Below the pieces are notes generated by a model. The model saw only the letters and a list, made by a program, of their open reading frames with translations, made no database searches and had not been told where the DNA came from. Below are positions 14,188 through 15,784 of a stretch of 15,784 bases of DNA, piece after piece. This stretch comes from Mailhella sp. (GTDB lineage: Bacteria > Desulfobacterota > Desulfovibrionia > Desulfovibrionales > Desulfovibrionaceae), in NCBI GenBank assembly GCA_020024815.1, contig JAHHTE010000031.1, positions 1-15,784 of the forward strand. Reading direction: 5' to 3'. Within the stretch, counting starts at the first letter, position 1, and every line of letters starts with the position of its first letter. The translations under genes were made by a program, and so were the position numbers.

Positions 14188-14213
14188 TTTTATACTTTCT
14201 ATAAAGTATAAAA
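14188..14213. promoter_or_regulatory. Dyad in the hutW-receptor gap
   Basis: TTTTATACTTT (14188-14198) is a perfect 11-bp inverted repeat of AAAGTATAAAA (14203-14213) around a CTAT loop. No U-tract follows in the operon direction. Position about 40 bp before the receptor start suits an operator, an internal promoter (the arms contain TATAAA) or an RNA stem. Which of these it is cannot be decided. Confidence 0.4.
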
Positions 14214-14242
14214 CCCCTAATCCCAAAAAAAGCCAATACTAT

Positions 14243-15604
14243 TTATTCTAAAAAATGCTTAATAAAATCTTGCAATAACTGTGATAAGTTAACTTGCCAG
14301 AATTGTCCTGCCAAAGTAAGCACCATTATTTGTCCTCTCATTTCAATAAGCCCAGCCCTTTGCCATTGCTCTAAAAGTTGTTGTAATGGAGCTAATAATT
14401 CAAGATTATACATTTTTTCAAGTTTAACAAAATCTACCCAGCCTTGTTCCATTGATTCAGCCACATGGCGGAAGAAATGAAAACGAGAATTTGGTTCAGT
14501 TAAACTCATGATTGGCTTTTTGCCTTCATTAACTAATTCTATCCATTTAGCGTAATTAGGTTGATTTATATAGAACCAGCCAGCAAAGTTACCACCAGCA
14601 CCAGGCCCAAAAGCTAAACAATTTGCACGACCTTTTACTTTTAAATTATAAAGGTTACGTTCTCTTGTTGTTCTTGCCCAATGAGTTAAAGATAAGCGAC
14701 GATAAAATGCATTTTGTAATTTTTCAACGCCAGCTTTAAACATTGCTGATTGCATTGGTACATCAGCACAAGGTTCAATTTTACCTTCTTTAATAGCTTT
14801 TCCAAGTGGTGTTTGACCATAAACATTTAACTGATAGCAATCCATACCATCTAAATCTAATAACATAGCTGCTTCAATGTCTTCAAGCCATACGTCCATT
14901 GTTTGCATTGGAAAACCAAAAATAAGGTCAACAATAACTGCTGCTTGGCGATAACTCATTAAAAGCTCAAGACGACGCATAACATCTTCTTTACTTGCTA
15001 AACGTGCCATTGCCTGACGAACTTTTGTATTAAAACTTTGTACTCCAAGAGAAAAACGGTTTGCTCCACCTTCAAAGCAAGCTTCCATTTTATCTTGACC
15101 AAAATTATAAAGTCGTCCTTCAATAGTAATTTCACAATCATTAGCCAGTGGTAAATGTTTTTTTACTGCTTTAATTAAGCGTTCTAAATCTTGTGCTTCT
15201 AAAGAAGTTGGGGTACCACCACCAAAATATACAGCATGAACAGGATCAATTTGCATTGCCCTTTTGCCATTCCAAAGTTCTAATTCTTTGATTAAGGTAT
15301 CTGTATACTTTGCACTTTCTTCTTTGCTGTATCCTCTATTATAAAATCCACAATAAAGACAGTGTGTCTCACAAAATGGTACATGAATATACGCAACACT
15401 ATCATTTTTTCTTGGCTCATCTAAAACGCGAGCCATTACTTCATCAATTTTTTCAGCAGGAACAGCCTCACTACTAATTCCAGGGTGAACAGCTATTTTA
15501 CCGTCAAAAGCTCTTGAAAGTGGATCAACACCTTCTTTTGCAAAATACTTTTCAATAATCCATTCCTCTGCTTGAGGAGGATTAGCATGGTTTGAATGAT
15601 TCAT
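14243..15604 (-). CDS. hutW: Anaerobic heme-degrading radical SAM methyltransferase (ChuW/HutW family)
   Basis: A 453-residue cytosolic HemN-like radical SAM protein. The cluster motif CETHCLYC (Cys78, Cys82, Cys85, CX3CX2C) follows YIHVPF, and the SAM-binding GGGTPTS is at 128-134. The body shows HemN-type segments (LGVQSFN, VDLIFGFP, YQLNVYGQTPLG), and the C-terminal part (about 380-453) is a winged-helix-like lobe. E. coli O157:H7 ChuW of this family methylates heme and opens the porphyrin without oxygen, releasing iron and the linear tetrapyrrole anaerobilin. The start at 15604 has GAGAG just upstream and agrees with family length. It is first in the ten-gene operon, behind a Fur-box-like promoter. 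Coproporphyrinogen dehydrogenase (HemN) is the alternative, but the heme-uptake neighbours and HutX make HutW far likelier. Confidence 0.9.
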   Translation of the reverse strand: MNHSNHANPPQAEEWIIEKYFAKEGVDPLSRAFDGKIAVHPGISSEAVPAEKIDEVMARVLDEPRKNDSVAYIHVPFCETHCLYCGFYNRGYSKEESAKYTDTLIKELELWNGKRAMQIDPVHAVYFGGGTPTSLEAQDLERLIKAVKKHLPLANDCEITIEGRLYNFGQDKMEACFEGGANRFSLGVQSFNTKVRQAMARLASKEDVMRRLELLMSYRQAAVIVDLIFGFPMQTMDVWLEDIEAAMLLDLDGMDCYQLNVYGQTPLGKAIKEGKIEPCADVPMQSAMFKAGVEKLQNAFYRRLSLTHWARTTRERNLYNLKVKGRANCLAFGPGAGGNFAGWFYINQPNYAKWIELVNEGKKPIMSLTEPNSRFHFFRHVAESMEQGWVDFVKLEKMYNLELLAPLQQLLEQWQRAGLIEMRGQIMVLTLAGQFWQVNLSQLLQDFIKHFLE

Positions 15605-15624
15605 AAACTCTCTCTATTAGTAAT

Positions 15625-15643
15625 TATAATGAATAACAATATT
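15625..15643 (-). promoter_or_regulatory. Second Fur-box-like site near the hutW transcription start
   Basis: TATAATGAATAACAATATT agrees with the 19-bp Fur consensus at about 13 of 19 positions by eye. It overlaps the predicted transcription start. In such AT-rich DNA this match alone is weak; its position next to a better site raises its value. Confidence 0.4.
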
Positions 15644-15651
15644 TCATGGGA

Positions 15652-15678
15652 TTTATATAAAATGAAAATGAATGTCAA
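15652..15678 (-). promoter_or_regulatory. Promoter of the heme operon with overlapping Fur box
   Basis: On the minus strand a perfect TTGACA (15673-15678) is followed after 15 nt by TATAAA (15652-15657). The spacer is a little short of ideal; a shifted ATAAAT gives 16. The dyad TGAAAATGAATGTCA (15663-15677, written on the plus strand) matches the 7-1-7 Fur core TGATAATNATTATCA at 12 of 14 positions and covers the -35 and spacer. A Fur-iron complex bound there would block polymerase, so iron repression is expected. The inference is from sequence only. Confidence 0.6.
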
Positions 15679-15784
15679 GTTAATTTAATATATTTTTATA
15701 CTACTTTAATAAAAATTTTTTTTCACAAATCACGCTATCATATAATTCATAATTAACTATAATAATTAAATATTTATTAAATCA
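15679..15784. other. AT-rich non-coding end of window
   Basis: Very AT-rich upstream DNA beyond the heme-operon promoter. No reading frame, hairpin or RNA gene is supportable. It may hold the promoter of a gene lying beyond the window. Confidence 0.5.

Noticed and set aside
14243..15604. Housekeeping HemN (coproporphyrinogen dehydrogenase)
   Set aside because: The family fold is shared, but leadership of a heme-uptake operon with hutX, and a Fur-like promoter, favour HutW/ChuW.

Overview
The window is AT-rich (roughly one third G+C by eye) and carries genes of a strictly anaerobic Gram-negative bacterium. TonB/ExbBD and an outer-membrane receptor show two membranes. The radical-SAM anaerobic heme degradation protein, the CGGC protein, the NikR/FolE2/RibF set and the Re-citrate-synthase-like enzyme together recall low-GC relatives of Desulfovibrio (Desulfovibrionaceae-like, perhaps gut-associated). 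This taxonomic guess is inference only; there is no rRNA here to test it.

Layout. Bases 1-45 hold a near-perfect G-rich palindrome. A small CGGC-domain gene (69-419, minus) is divergent from a compact plus-strand unit at 585-5453: a DRE-TIM metallolyase fused to a Cache sensor domain, a periplasmic DsbA-family protein, ribF, nikR and folE2, with spacings of -8 to +8 bp. A repeat-rich, more GC-rich non-coding island follows (5454-6120). It contains a second copy of the palindrome, a roughly 240-bp long inverted repeat and several smaller dyads, and is closed by a strong bidirectional terminator (6121-6154).

The rest of the window (6189-15604) is one minus-strand gene run. Reading 5' to 3' on the minus strand it is: hutW-like radical SAM heme-degrading enzyme, TonB-dependent receptor, ECF S component (MptD/Trep_Strep type), EcfT, a fused double EcfA ATPase, hutX, a flavodoxin, exbB, exbD, tonB. 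The promoter ahead of hutW has a TTGACA -35 overlapped by a good Fur-box-like dyad, so iron repression is likely.

Taken together the run encodes a complete route from the outer membrane to cytoplasmic iron release. The receptor is energised by its own TonB-ExbBD. An ECF transporter stands where a HmuTUV/HutBCD periplasmic-binding-protein ABC transporter would be expected. HutX handles heme in the cytosol, and HutW opens the porphyrin without oxygen, with a flavodoxin as candidate electron donor or downstream reductase. The use of an ECF module for heme in a Gram-negative, and the cytosolic Cache domain on a central carbon-metabolism enzyme, are the two most interesting points.
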